Positions 43,240-51,172 of a stretch of DNA of 64,000 nt are shown here, piece by piece; within the stretch, counting starts at the first letter, position 1, and each line of letters starts with the position of its first letter. The stretch is taken from the NCBI RefSeq assembly GCF_003491345.1, contig NZ_CP025513.1, positions 857,501-921,500 of the forward strand, read 5' to 3'. The translations under genes and the position numbers were made by a program. Under the pieces are notes generated by a model. That model ran no database searches. It was not told the DNA's origin and saw only the letters and a program-made list of their open reading frames with translations. Origin of the DNA: Neorhizobium sp. SOG26. GTDB lineage: Bacteria > Pseudomonadota > Alphaproteobacteria > Rhizobiales > Rhizobiaceae.

Positions 43240-43267
43240 ATCATGTCAATTGTTATATTGTCATGAT
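43240..43267. promoter_or_regulatory. Probable EnuR operator ahead of eutB
   Basis: An inverted repeat of two 11-base arms, ATCATGTCAAT and ATTGTCATGAT, with one mismatch and a six-base TGTTAT spacer. It lies 18 bases upstream of the eutB start, and a third half-site (GATTGTCATG) overlaps the eutB start codon at 43213-43222. It is the expected place for repression by the linked MocR-type regulator. Binding is inferred. Confidence 0.6.
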
Positions 43268-43286
43268 TCAATATTCGTGGAGCGCC

Positions 43287-44735
43287 TTACCCGATTGAAC
43301 CGATGTCATAGACCGGCGGCAGTTGTTCGAACGTATTGCGCACGGTGGTAAGGGCGTTGGTCAGCGTCGCATGGCTCATGCGACCGCCAAGACAAATGCG
43401 GATGCCGCCGCCGTGACCGGGCCCGGCTATGAAAGGTTCCGACGGCGAGACGGCAACATTCTGGTTGGCGAGCGCACGCACCAATCCATCTTCCGTCCAA
43501 TGCGTTGGCACCTTCAGCCAGGCGCAGAGCGAGAGCGGGTGGCTGGAGGCGATGTGTTCGCCAAGAATACCTGTCGCGATCGACTGGCGCGCAGCCGCTT
43601 CCCGGCGCTGTACTTCCACCAGCCGCAGTGCTGTGCCGCTCTCCACCCAGCGGGTGGCAATCTCACCGGCCAGATAGGTCCCGCTCCAGCTTGAAACGCG
43701 CAGGATCGAGGCTGCACGGATGGAATAGGACGGCGGGACGACGAGATAACCCACGCGCAGGCCCGTCAGCACCGCCTTAGTGAAGCTGGTGACGAAGAAG
43801 CCGAGATCCGGCAGCATCTCGCTGATTGACGGCAGATCCTCATCGATCATCGGACGGCAGACTTCGTCTTCAACGACAAAAACGCCGTGACGAGCGGCAA
43901 TGGCCGCGATTGCCCTTCGACGCTCGGCGCCGGAGACGTGACCAGTTGGGTTGTTGAGGGTTGGGATCAACACGAGTGCACGTACGCCGCCGGCTGCACA
44001 CGCCGCTTCCAGCGCATCAGGCAGGATGCCTTCGTTGTCGGTCGGCAGGCCCTTGAGGCTAAAGCCAAGCACGTTGGAAAGGCCAATGATGCCGTGATCG
44101 GTCAGGTTTTCGCACAGCACCACATCGCCTGAACGGACGATGCAGCTCAGCGCAAGGAAAATGCCGTGCGCCGCGCCATTGGTGACGAGGATGCGGTCAG
44201 CACCGGCCGGTACTCCAAACCGCCGCAGCCAGAGGCTCGCCGTATCGCGATGACGCTGAAGGCCGGCGATCGGACGGCAGGGGCGCATGAAGCTCGCGAT
44301 ATCGCTTTCCGCCAACTCATGGAAGATCTCGCGCGAAGCCGTCTCGTGCTCTTCCAGATAAACGCCGCGGATGATCGACAGGTCGAGCACTTCATTGGGG
44401 CTGTGGTCGAGCATCATCCGCCCCGCGCGGTCCGTCACCCGCGCCTTGACGAAGGTGCCGCGGCCGATCTCGCCGCTGAGGAAACCGAGCCGTTCTGCCT
44501 CCTTGTAGGAGAGGCTGACGGTCTGGACGGAAAGACCAAGCTCGCGCGCCAGGTCCCGGTGCGTCGGCATCCTGTCCATCGGCTTCAACACGCCGGCGTC
44601 AATATCGGCGATGATCTTCTCGGTGAGAGCCGCGTGCTTCGTCACGCCCTTCTGCTTGGCGAGTACCGGTCGCCACGCCACCGGTTTTGTGGCAGGCACG
44701 GGATCCCTGGCGAGTGGATTGGCTTGACGAAGCAT
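43287..44735 (-). CDS. enuR: MocR-type (GntR-aminotransferase) regulator of ectoine catabolism
   Basis: A 482-residue regulator. The N-terminal GntR winged helix (about 35-105) includes PMDRMPTHRDLARELGLSVQTVSLSYKEAERLGF. The C-terminal fold-type I aminotransferase-like domain (about 140-475) has the PLP lysine in TSFTKAVLTGLRVGYLV. EnuR proteins repress ectoine genes and are released when a pathway intermediate binds PLP. The position between doeD and eutB and the nearby inverted repeats support this role. The start at 44735 sits inside an inverted repeat, suggesting autoregulation. The ribosome site is weak. Confidence 0.87.
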   Translation of the reverse strand: MLRQANPLARDPVPATKPVAWRPVLAKQKGVTKHAALTEKIIADIDAGVLKPMDRMPTHRDLARELGLSVQTVSLSYKEAERLGFLSGEIGRGTFVKARVTDRAGRMMLDHSPNEVLDLSIIRGVYLEEHETASREIFHELAESDIASFMRPCRPIAGLQRHRDTASLWLRRFGVPAGADRILVTNGAAHGIFLALSCIVRSGDVVLCENLTDHGIIGLSNVLGFSLKGLPTDNEGILPDALEAACAAGGVRALVLIPTLNNPTGHVSGAERRRAIAAIAARHGVFVVEDEVCRPMIDEDLPSISEMLPDLGFFVTSFTKAVLTGLRVGYLVVPPSYSIRAASILRVSSWSGTYLAGEIATRWVESGTALRLVEVQRREAAARQSIATGILGEHIASSHPLSLCAWLKVPTHWTEDGLVRALANQNVAVSPSEPFIAGPGHGGGIRICLGGRMSHATLTNALTTVRNTFEQLPPVYDIGSIG

Positions 44736-44770
44736 GAAATTGACTCGTTCTCGGCGGAAGCAATTTCATG
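44733..44770. promoter_or_regulatory. Inverted repeat spanning the enuR start
   Basis: Two perfect ten-base arms, CATGAAATTG (44733-44742) and CAATTTCATG (44761-44770), flank an 18-base spacer; the left arm contains the start codon itself. The core TTTCATGA resembles the TGTCATGA core of the operator ahead of eutB. Likely an autoregulatory or shared EnuR site. Confidence 0.45.
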
Positions 44771-44815
44771 ACATTATGCACGCTCCCGCGGAAAAGCGGA
44801 AGTGCGATGAGGTGA

Positions 44816-44837
44816 GTCGGGCGGCGAACCGCCCGAC
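44816..44837 (-). terminator. Hairpin after doeD
   Basis: A perfect nine-base stem (GTCGGGCGG / CCGCCCGAC) with a CGAA tetraloop lies 11 bases beyond the doeD stop and before enuR on the same strand. It probably ends the doeC-doeD transcript. No U tract is present. Confidence 0.5.
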
Positions 44838-44848
44838 CTCGAGGTGGA

Positions 44849-46252
44849 TCAGATGGTTTCGCCGGCCCGGACGAGATCATCCATGACAGAGCGCACTGCC
44901 GCTTCCGCGATGGATACGATCTCATCGACCTCTGCCTTTGTCGTCACCAGCGGCGGTGCGAAGCCAAGGATGTCGCCATGCGGCATGGCACGAGCAATAA
45001 GTCCACGCTCGCGCGCCGCCTTCGATACCTTAGCGCCGACGGTGAGGTTTGGCTGGAAGCGGGTCTTCTTTTCTCGGTCTGCGACGAACTCGATTGCGCC
45101 CATCAAGCCGACGCCGCGCACCTCGCCCACAATGGGAAGCTGGGCGAACTTCGCCTTCAACTGCTCCTGGAAGTAGGTCCCGACCTCCCGCGCATTTCCT
45201 GGCAGGTCTTCCTTTTCCACGATGTCGAGGACGGCGTTGGCGGCAGCCGCACCGATTGGGTGGCCTGAATAGGTATAACCATGTGAGAAGGCGCCGACCC
45301 GATCCGCTCCGTCTTCAAGCACCTTGTAAACCTTCTCTCCGACGATCGCGCCAGACAGCGGGAAATAAGCCGATGTCAGCCCCTTGGCGACAGTGATCAG
45401 GTCCGGCTCGATGCCATAGTGTTGCGAGCCAAACATGGAGCCGGTGCGCCCGAAGCCGGTAATAACCTCGTCAGCGATCATCAGGATGTCGTACTTCCGG
45501 AGAACCTTCTGCACAGCTTCCCAATAGCCCTGCGGCGGCGGCGTAATACCGCCGGTGCCCAGAACCGGTTCGGCGATGAAGGCGCCGACCGTGTCCGGAT
45601 CCTCGCGCAGGATCATTGCCTCAAGCTCGTCCGCCCGGCGGTTAGAAAATTCCTGCTCCGTCTCGCCTGCTTCCGCGCCCCAGTAGTGATGCGGGGCACC
45701 AGTATGCAGGATGCCGGCGCGCGGCAGGTCCATGTGGTCATGGTAGAAGCTCATGCCGGTCATCGAGCCTGAAACGACGCTGCACCCGTGATAGCCTCGC
45801 TCGCGCGAGATGATCTTCTTCTTGTTCGGCTTCCCGCGCAGGTTGCTGTAGTACCAGACGAGCTTCGCCTGCGTCTCGTTCGCGTCGGAGCCGGACATTC
45901 CGTAGAACACCTTGCTCATCTTGCCCGGCGCCATCTTCACGAGACGGTCGGAGAGGATCGCCAACTCGTCCGTCGTGTGGGCGGCATAAGAATGGTAATA
46001 GGCCAGCCGATAGGCCTGGCGCGAGATGGCTTCTGCCACTTCGGTGCGGCCATACCCGACATTGACGCAGTAGAGGCCTGCAAAGCCGTCGATCAACTCC
46101 TTCCCGTGCGCATCCTGAATGCGGATACCCTTTCCGGTCTCAACGATCGTCGGGTCGCCCATCTTGCCCAAGGCAAAGTCCTTCATCTGCGTGAAGGGAT
46201 GCAAGACCGAGTTGCGGTCCATCTCGGCGATCTGGTTGAGGTTGATGGTCAT
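44849..46252 (-). CDS. doeD: Diaminobutyrate aminotransferase (DoeD)
   Basis: A 467-residue class-III PLP aminotransferase with LIDGFAGLYCVNVGYGR, GMSGSDANETQAKLVWYY (cofactor phosphate site), LMIADEVITGFGRTGSMFGS and the PLP lysine in ITVAKGLTSAYFPLSG. In the ectoine pathway it converts 2,4-diaminobutyrate to aspartate semialdehyde. The ATG at 46252 follows AAAGGA at a good distance. An ATG at 46270 overlaps the aldehyde dehydrogenase stop (ATGA) and is an equally valid alternative, adding six residues. Confidence 0.87.
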   Translation of the reverse strand: MTINLNQIAEMDRNSVLHPFTQMKDFALGKMGDPTIVETGKGIRIQDAHGKELIDGFAGLYCVNVGYGRTEVAEAISRQAYRLAYYHSYAAHTTDELAILSDRLVKMAPGKMSKVFYGMSGSDANETQAKLVWYYSNLRGKPNKKKIISRERGYHGCSVVSGSMTGMSFYHDHMDLPRAGILHTGAPHHYWGAEAGETEQEFSNRRADELEAMILREDPDTVGAFIAEPVLGTGGITPPPQGYWEAVQKVLRKYDILMIADEVITGFGRTGSMFGSQHYGIEPDLITVAKGLTSAYFPLSGAIVGEKVYKVLEDGADRVGAFSHGYTYSGHPIGAAAANAVLDIVEKEDLPGNAREVGTYFQEQLKAKFAQLPIVGEVRGVGLMGAIEFVADREKKTRFQPNLTVGAKVSKAARERGLIARAMPHGDILGFAPPLVTTKAEVDEIVSIAEAAVRSVMDDLVRAGETI

Positions 46253-46266
46253 CGATGTAGGTCCTT

Positions 46267-47745
46267 TCATGCAGCAAGATTGCCGAAGCAGACGTATTTC
46301 GCTTCAAGATATTCCAGAAGGCCGTGGCGGGAGCCTTCGCGGCCAAGACCGGACTGCTTCCAGCCCCCGAACGGGATCGGCGCGCCTGTAAACTTCGGCG
46401 TGTTGACGGCAACCATGCCGTATTCCAGCCGATCTGTAAGGCGCATCGCACGGCCCAGGTCATTGGTGTAGAGGTAGGCGGCAAGGCCCATTTCCGTGGC
46501 ATTGGCACGCGCCAGCACTTCCGCCTCGTCATCGAATGGCAGGATCGCGGCCACCGGCCCGAAGGTCTCTTCCTGCGCGATCAGCATGTCGTCAGTGACA
46601 TCCGCCAGTACGGTGGGCGTGACGAAGTTGCCGCCGAGCGGGCTGTCCTGTCCGCCGCAGACAAGACGTGCGCCCGCTGAAACGGCCTGGGCAATCTGCT
46701 GCCGGCATTTCTCAGCCACCGAGGCGCGCGTCATCGGGCCGACATCGGTTCCGGACTCAAGGCCGTGGCCGACCCTAATTTCCGCGGTTGCCCGGGCGAA
46801 CTGATCGACAAAACGATCGTAGGCGCGGCGCTGGACATAAATGCGGTTCGCAGCAAGACAATCCTGACCCGAGGTCGCGAACTTCGCACCAATGCAGTCT
46901 TCAACAGACTTGGCGAGGTCGACATCATCGAACAGGATGAATGGCGCATGGCCGCCGAGTTCGAGCGAAGCCTTCTTCACGGTTGCCGCGGATTGGGTGA
47001 GCAGGATGCGCCCAACCTCGGTGGAACCGGTGAAGGAGAACGCACGCACCTCGGTATTCTCCAAAAGGCGACGAGCAAGCGAAGCGGCTTCGCCGGTGAG
47101 GACCTGGAAGACACCCGGCGGCATGCCCGCCTCTTCGGCCAGTTTCGCCAGCGCGAGTGCCGAGAGTGGTGTTTCCGGCGCGGGCTTGACGATCATCGTG
47201 CAACCGGCGGCCAAGGCGGCGCCTGCCTTGCGGGTAATCATCGCGGTGGGGAAGTTCCACGGCGTGATGGCAACGGTGACGCCGAGAGGCTGCATCTGTA
47301 CCGAAAGTCGGCTGCCGGGCAGGTGGCTTGGAATGGTTTCGCCATAGGCGCGCTCGCCCTCGGCTGCGAACCAATCGAGAAAACTGGCGCCATAGGAGAT
47401 CTCCCCGAGCGCTTCGGCGAGCGGCTTGCCCTGCTCGGCCGTCATGATGGTGGCGAGATCGCCGGCATTGTCGCGCATCAGATTCGCCCAATGGCGCAAG
47501 ATCGCGCCGCGCTCGGCGGGGAGCATGTCGCGCCAATCGACGAACGCTCGCCTCGCGGCAGCGACGGCATCGTCCGCATTGGCGGGAGAGCAGGCCGCAA
47601 CATCCGCTAGATGTTCACCCGTTGCGGGGTCGGTCACGCCAATGACGTCGCGGCGGGAGGTCCAGACACCATCCAGGAAGGCACGATCTTCAATCAAGTC
47701 CGGTCGCGAGAGCTTTTTGAGGGCCGCAACGGCGATGCCTTTCAT
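46267..47745 (-). CDS. doeC: Aspartate-semialdehyde dehydrogenase of ectoine catabolism (DoeC, ALDH family)
   Basis: A 492-residue NAD(P)-dependent aldehyde dehydrogenase. PWNFPTAMITRKAGAALAAGC, FTGSTEVGRIL, the catalytic Glu in LELGGHAPFILFDD and the catalytic Cys in ATSGQDCLAANRIYV (about 285-299) are all present. Overall it resembles the succinate-semialdehyde subfamily. In this cluster it is expected to oxidise L-aspartate semialdehyde to aspartate, the last step. It is translationally coupled to DoeD and divergent from the AsnC-type gene. Confidence 0.88.
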   Translation of the reverse strand: MKGIAVAALKKLSRPDLIEDRAFLDGVWTSRRDVIGVTDPATGEHLADVAACSPANADDAVAAARRAFVDWRDMLPAERGAILRHWANLMRDNAGDLATIMTAEQGKPLAEALGEISYGASFLDWFAAEGERAYGETIPSHLPGSRLSVQMQPLGVTVAITPWNFPTAMITRKAGAALAAGCTMIVKPAPETPLSALALAKLAEEAGMPPGVFQVLTGEAASLARRLLENTEVRAFSFTGSTEVGRILLTQSAATVKKASLELGGHAPFILFDDVDLAKSVEDCIGAKFATSGQDCLAANRIYVQRRAYDRFVDQFARATAEIRVGHGLESGTDVGPMTRASVAEKCRQQIAQAVSAGARLVCGGQDSPLGGNFVTPTVLADVTDDMLIAQEETFGPVAAILPFDDEAEVLARANATEMGLAAYLYTNDLGRAMRLTDRLEYGMVAVNTPKFTGAPIPFGGWKQSGLGREGSRHGLLEYLEAKYVCFGNLAA

Positions 47746-47866
47746 ACGGGAACTCCATGAGTGTTTACATCAGCCTATCCGCGTCGCATGATCATTCGTC
47801 TGCGTTGGTGCTGACGCCGATGCAGATTTCCGGAGTTTTGGAGCGCTCGCGCGCAGGAATCCTGCA

Positions 47867-48334
47867 ATGGTGACACTAGACAGGGCGGATCGGGCGCTTC
47901 TTTCGGCGGTCCAGAAAAACAACCGCTTGACGTCAGAAGAGCTGGCGCAGATCGTCAATCTTTCGCCGACCGCGTGCCAGCGGCGCCTGAAGCGTCTGCG
48001 CGAGGAAGGGGTAATCGAGGCGGATGTTTCGATTGTCTCGCCGAAGGCGGTCGGGCGCGGCATCACCATGATCGTCCTGGTTTCGCTGGAACGCGAGCGC
48101 GCGGATATTGTCGACCGCTTCAAGTCGGCTATCCGCGCCACCAAGGAAGTAATGATCGGTTACTATGTCACGGGTGACGCTGACTTCATCCTCGTGGTGA
48201 CTGCCAAGGACATGGAGGACTACGAAAGCTTCACCCGCCGCTTCTTCTACGAGAACCACGACATCAAGGGGTTCAAGACCATGGTGGTAATGGATCGCGT
48301 CAAGGCAGGTTTTGCCTTTCCGATTGGCGACTGA
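47867..48334 (+). CDS. Lrp/AsnC-family regulator (DoeX type)
   Basis: A 155-residue regulator with an N-terminal HTH (LTSEELAQIVNLSPTACQRRLKRLREEG, about 23-50) and a C-terminal RAM/ligand domain (TMIVLVSLERERADIVDRF, then GYYVTGDADFILVVTAKDMEDYE). AGGA lies upstream of the ATG. It is divergent from doeC across a 121-base region, the position held by doeX in several ectoine clusters, so it probably controls doeCD. The effector is unknown. Confidence 0.85.
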   Translation: MVTLDRADRALLSAVQKNNRLTSEELAQIVNLSPTACQRRLKRLREEGVIEADVSIVSPKAVGRGITMIVLVSLERERADIVDRFKSAIRATKEVMIGYYVTGDADFILVVTAKDMEDYESFTRRFFYENHDIKGFKTMVVMDRVKAGFAFPIGD

Positions 48335-48356
48335 CGCGTAGCGGTCGCGCCGAGCT

Positions 48357-49006
48357 TCAGGCAGTACCTTTCGAGGCTTCGAACACCGCGCGCTGTGCCT
48401 CAAAAGCGCGTTTGTAGGCTGGCCGGGCTTCGCCACGTCCGACGTAAGCGAGGAGGTTCGGGTAATCCTCCAGGATAGTCGACCCGTGCAGCCTGCGTAG
48501 GACCGAGACCATCAACAGGTCACCGGCGCTAAACGCGCCGTCAAGCCATTCGGCGTTGCCCAGCCGGGTAGAAAGCCCGTCCAGCCGCTTGCGGATGTTG
48601 GCTTCGAGCACTTGCAGTCGCTGCTCAAACCAGGGCTCGTCGCTTTCAAGGATCTGGGCGAGCGTGCGCTCGAAGATCGGCGTCTCAACTGTGTCAAGCG
48701 CAGCGAACATCCAGGTGATCGCGCGGGCCCGCGCATCGCGCTCGTTGGGAAGCAGGCTGGAGTGACGCTCGGCGATATGGAAGACGATGGCGCCGGATTC
48801 AAACAGCACAAGATCCTCTTCCTCATAGGTCGGGATCTGTCCGAAGGGGCTGCGGGCGAGATGATCGGGCTGCTTCATCGCTTTGAACGAAACAAGCCTG
48901 ACATCGGCTGTCCTACTTCCTCCAGTGCCCAGCGGACGCGCATGTCGCGTGCCAAGCCTTTCCCTCTGTCGGGTGATCGTTCAAAGGCCGTTATGGTAAT
49001 GGTCAT
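48357..49006 (-). pseudogene. Glutathione S-transferase, frameshifted
   Basis: The open part (48357-48878, 173 residues) begins inside the N-terminal thioredoxin fold (LFESGAIVFHIAERH, then the alpha-helical C-domain). The missing front is upstream in another frame: an ATG at 49006 gives TITAFERSPDRGKGLARDMRVRWALEEVGQ, a clear GST start with a stop soon after. The correct continuation (DVRLVSFKAMKQPDHL) resumes at 48905 in the shifted frame. The break lies at about 48905-48907 and fits loss of one or four bases (a QPYDV segment is expected). Either a recent pseudogene or a sequencing error. As shown it would not make a full GST. Confidence 0.75.
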
Positions 49007-49080
49007 CAGTCGTCTCCATGGCTTGCTCACCTTGAAGACGACTGAATGGCGGAGATCCCGACGTGGCTCTCTTGCGAAAT

Positions 49081-50277
49081 TCAGTTCGTTGTGCCGAACT
49101 TCCGCAGCAGGCCCGCGATCGCTGAGAATGCTGCAATGAATGCACCATAAACCAGGCTCGTATTGGTCAACCCGAAGGTGCCGATGGCAACGCCGGCGAC
49201 AAGTGCGGGAAGGCCAAAGGCTAGATAGCTCAGGGTGAAAAGTGCGGCGAAGAGCTCGCCGCGTTCGCCGGGCCGTACCAAAGGCACGATTGAACGAAGC
49301 ACGCCGTAGAAGCAGGTACCAAAGCCGGTGCCGGCGATGGCAAGCGCGACGAGGTAAAACGGCAGGGACTGCATAACGATAGCGACGAGCGTCAGGATCG
49401 TCCCGATTGACAAGGCGGACGCACCATAAAGCGTGACCGCTCGGGAGGAGTGGCGGCGGGCGACATAACAGGCGAGGGCGCCCGCACCGCAGAGCAGGGC
49501 AATAACAACCGACTGCGTGACGTGATCCTCGGCGTCAAACGTTTGTCTGACGAGTGGCGCGCCGAGCGAGAGGTAAAGCCCGCCTGTCGCCCAACCCGCG
49601 ACGACCGCAGGCGAACTGCGCCAGAAGGCCGTCTTTGCAGAGGACGGCACGCCGATACGCGGACGAAGCGAGGCGAGGATCCCCGCATGCCGTGGCGCCG
49701 TTTCTGCGACAAACCAGATGATGACAGCGAGCACGGCGCAAATCGTTACGAGCGTGCCGAACACATCCGCTTTCGCGAACGTCGCGATGTCCATCATGAT
49801 GCCGGTAACCAGCGCACCTGCGGCCAATCCCATGAGCGGGATGACCGAGTTCCAGATTGATGCGCTGCCGGGTCTTTCCTTCGGCTCGAAATCCACGACG
49901 GCCGCGGAAAGGGCAGAAAGAAGCAAGCCGGCTGCCACGCCTTGCAGCACTCTTGCTGGAAGCAAGGTGCCGACACTGCTGGCCTGCCAGAACAGCAGAA
50001 GGCTCAAGGCCATTAGCGCAAAACCGGCGGAAATGACCGGGCGGCGCCCTAGATGGTCAGAAAGCGATCCCGTGATGAGCAGCGATGCCAGCAAGGAGAC
50101 GGTATATATGGCGAAGATGCCGGTGAGGGCGGCCGCGGAAAAACCGATTTCAGCCTGAAGCACCGGATAGAACGGCGAAGGCGCACTTGCCGCTGCCATC
50201 AAGACTGCCATGCCAGCAAGCGTGAGGCGGAAGCCAGCATTGGCACGCACGGAAGCAGGGATGGTCGTGTCAGTCAT
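49081..50277 (-). CDS. MFS transporter, divergent from an ArsR repressor
   Basis: A 398-residue transporter with 12 hydrophobic helices, a first-loop motif GSLSDHLGRRPVISAG (motif A of drug efflux pumps, about residues 70-85) and ARVLQGVAAGLLLSALSAAVVDF. Translation can begin at 50277 or at 50289; both lack strong ribosome sites, and the longer start sits inside the left operator. Expression is probably repressed by the divergent ArsR protein. The substrate is unknown. Confidence 0.87.
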   Translation of the reverse strand: MTDTTIPASVRANAGFRLTLAGMAVLMAAASAPSPFYPVLQAEIGFSAAALTGIFAIYTVSLLASLLITGSLSDHLGRRPVISAGFALMALSLLLFWQASSVGTLLPARVLQGVAAGLLLSALSAAVVDFEPKERPGSASIWNSVIPLMGLAAGALVTGIMMDIATFAKADVFGTLVTICAVLAVIIWFVAETAPRHAGILASLRPRIGVPSSAKTAFWRSSPAVVAGWATGGLYLSLGAPLVRQTFDAEDHVTQSVVIALLCGAGALACYVARRHSSRAVTLYGASALSIGTILTLVAIVMQSLPFYLVALAIAGTGFGTCFYGVLRSIVPLVRPGERGELFAALFTLSYLAFGLPALVAGVAIGTFGLTNTSLVYGAFIAAFSAIAGLLRKFGTTN

Positions 50278-50287
50278 GACGCTGTCC

Positions 50288-50311
50288 ATGGTTCGAGTAT
50301 TTTCGAACCAT
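50288..50311. promoter_or_regulatory. ArsR-type operator 1
   Basis: A perfect inverted repeat (ATGGTTCGA / TCGAACCAT) with a six-base GTATTT spacer. It overlaps the 50289 candidate start of the MFS gene. The second copy lies 41 bp away, about four helical turns. Confidence 0.6.
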
Positions 50312-50328
50312 TTTCTACCACTTCCGCA

Positions 50329-50352
50329 ATGGTTCAAGTAAATTCGAACAAT
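50329..50352. promoter_or_regulatory. ArsR-type operator 2
   Basis: A near-identical inverted repeat (ATGGTTCAA / TCGAACAAT, six-base GTAAAT spacer, two changed positions relative to operator 1). Its right arm overlaps the first bases of the ArsR start codon. Confidence 0.55.
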
Positions 50353-50671
50353 GCCACAGGATAACGCCGACCTTCCGCATCCAGAGCGCGATGCGCTGCA
50401 ATTGACCGAGGTGCTGTTTGCGCTGAGTGATCCGGAGCGCCTGGCGATCGTCCGTCAACTTGCCGACGGGCCGCTTGAGATGGCGCAGTGCCATCTTTCC
50501 GATCCGTCGATGCCCAAATCGACGAAGTCGCATCTCATGAAGGTGCTGCGAGAAGCTGGCATCATCCGGAACCAGGCCCTGGGCCGCGGGCGGCTCCTGA
50601 CGCTGCGGCGCGAGGATCTTGATGCGCGTTTTCCGGGCCTGATCGACTCCGTTTTGAAGAGTTCAGCTTAG
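50351..50671 (+). CDS. ArsR-family repressor
   Basis: A 106-residue winged-helix repressor: LTEVLFALSDPERLAIVRQLADGPLEMAQC, then MPKSTKSHLMKVLREAGII (recognition helix) and the wing NQALGRGRLLTLRREDL. The metal-binding ELCVCDL motif of metal sensors is absent, so it probably senses a small organic signal. No Shine-Dalgarno sequence is seen and the operator covers the start, so translation may be leaderless. Confidence 0.87.
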   Translation: MPQDNADLPHPERDALQLTEVLFALSDPERLAIVRQLADGPLEMAQCHLSDPSMPKSTKSHLMKVLREAGIIRNQALGRGRLLTLRREDLDARFPGLIDSVLKSSA

Positions 50672-50738
50672 TGTTCCGATCATAGTATCTTCAAAAAGCC
50701 GGCCATACTGCTGATGGAGATCAATGGGAGGAAGGATC

Positions 50739-51056
50739 ATGATCAAGCGGATGTGGAACGGCTACACGACACCGGAGAATGCTGATGCCTACGAGCAACT
50801 GCTGGACACGTTCGTCTTCCCCGGCATCGAGGCAAAGCAGATCCCGGGATATCGCTCGATCGAGCTGCTGCGACGCGACCTTGGCCACGAAGTGCAATTC
50901 ACGACAGTGATGGAGTTCGACTCGCTCGAAAACGTCATCGCGTTTCAAGGCCAAGACTACGAAACGGCTTACGTGCCTGCGGAGGCTCGCAAGGTGCTGA
51001 AGCGATGGGATGAGCGATCCACCCACCACGACGTGCGGCAGACACGACGCTATTAG
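50739..51056 (+). CDS. Small ferredoxin-like-fold protein (antibiotic monooxygenase/Dabb type)
   Basis: A 105-residue protein: MIKRMWNGYTTPENADAYEQLL, then PGIEAKQIPGYRSIELLRRDLGHEVQFTTVMEFDSLENVIAF. It shows the alpha-beta sandwich of the ABM/Dabb superfamily, with a strand, helix and a Y-R-S-I-x-x-x-R-R strand. GGAGGAAGG precedes the ATG at 50739. Members are small-molecule oxygenases or of unknown function; catalytic residues cannot be assigned here. Confidence 0.7.
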   Translation: MIKRMWNGYTTPENADAYEQLLDTFVFPGIEAKQIPGYRSIELLRRDLGHEVQFTTVMEFDSLENVIAFQGQDYETAYVPAEARKVLKRWDERSTHHDVRQTRRY

Positions 51057-51172
51057 CCATCTTTTGCGGTCGCTTCGACGTCGCAGACAGGCATTTCAGA
51101 AAGTCTCAACATTGTTATGGCAGCGTGAATATCACGAGCGGGCCGGCAACCGGTGCGCTCGTTGTGGAATAG

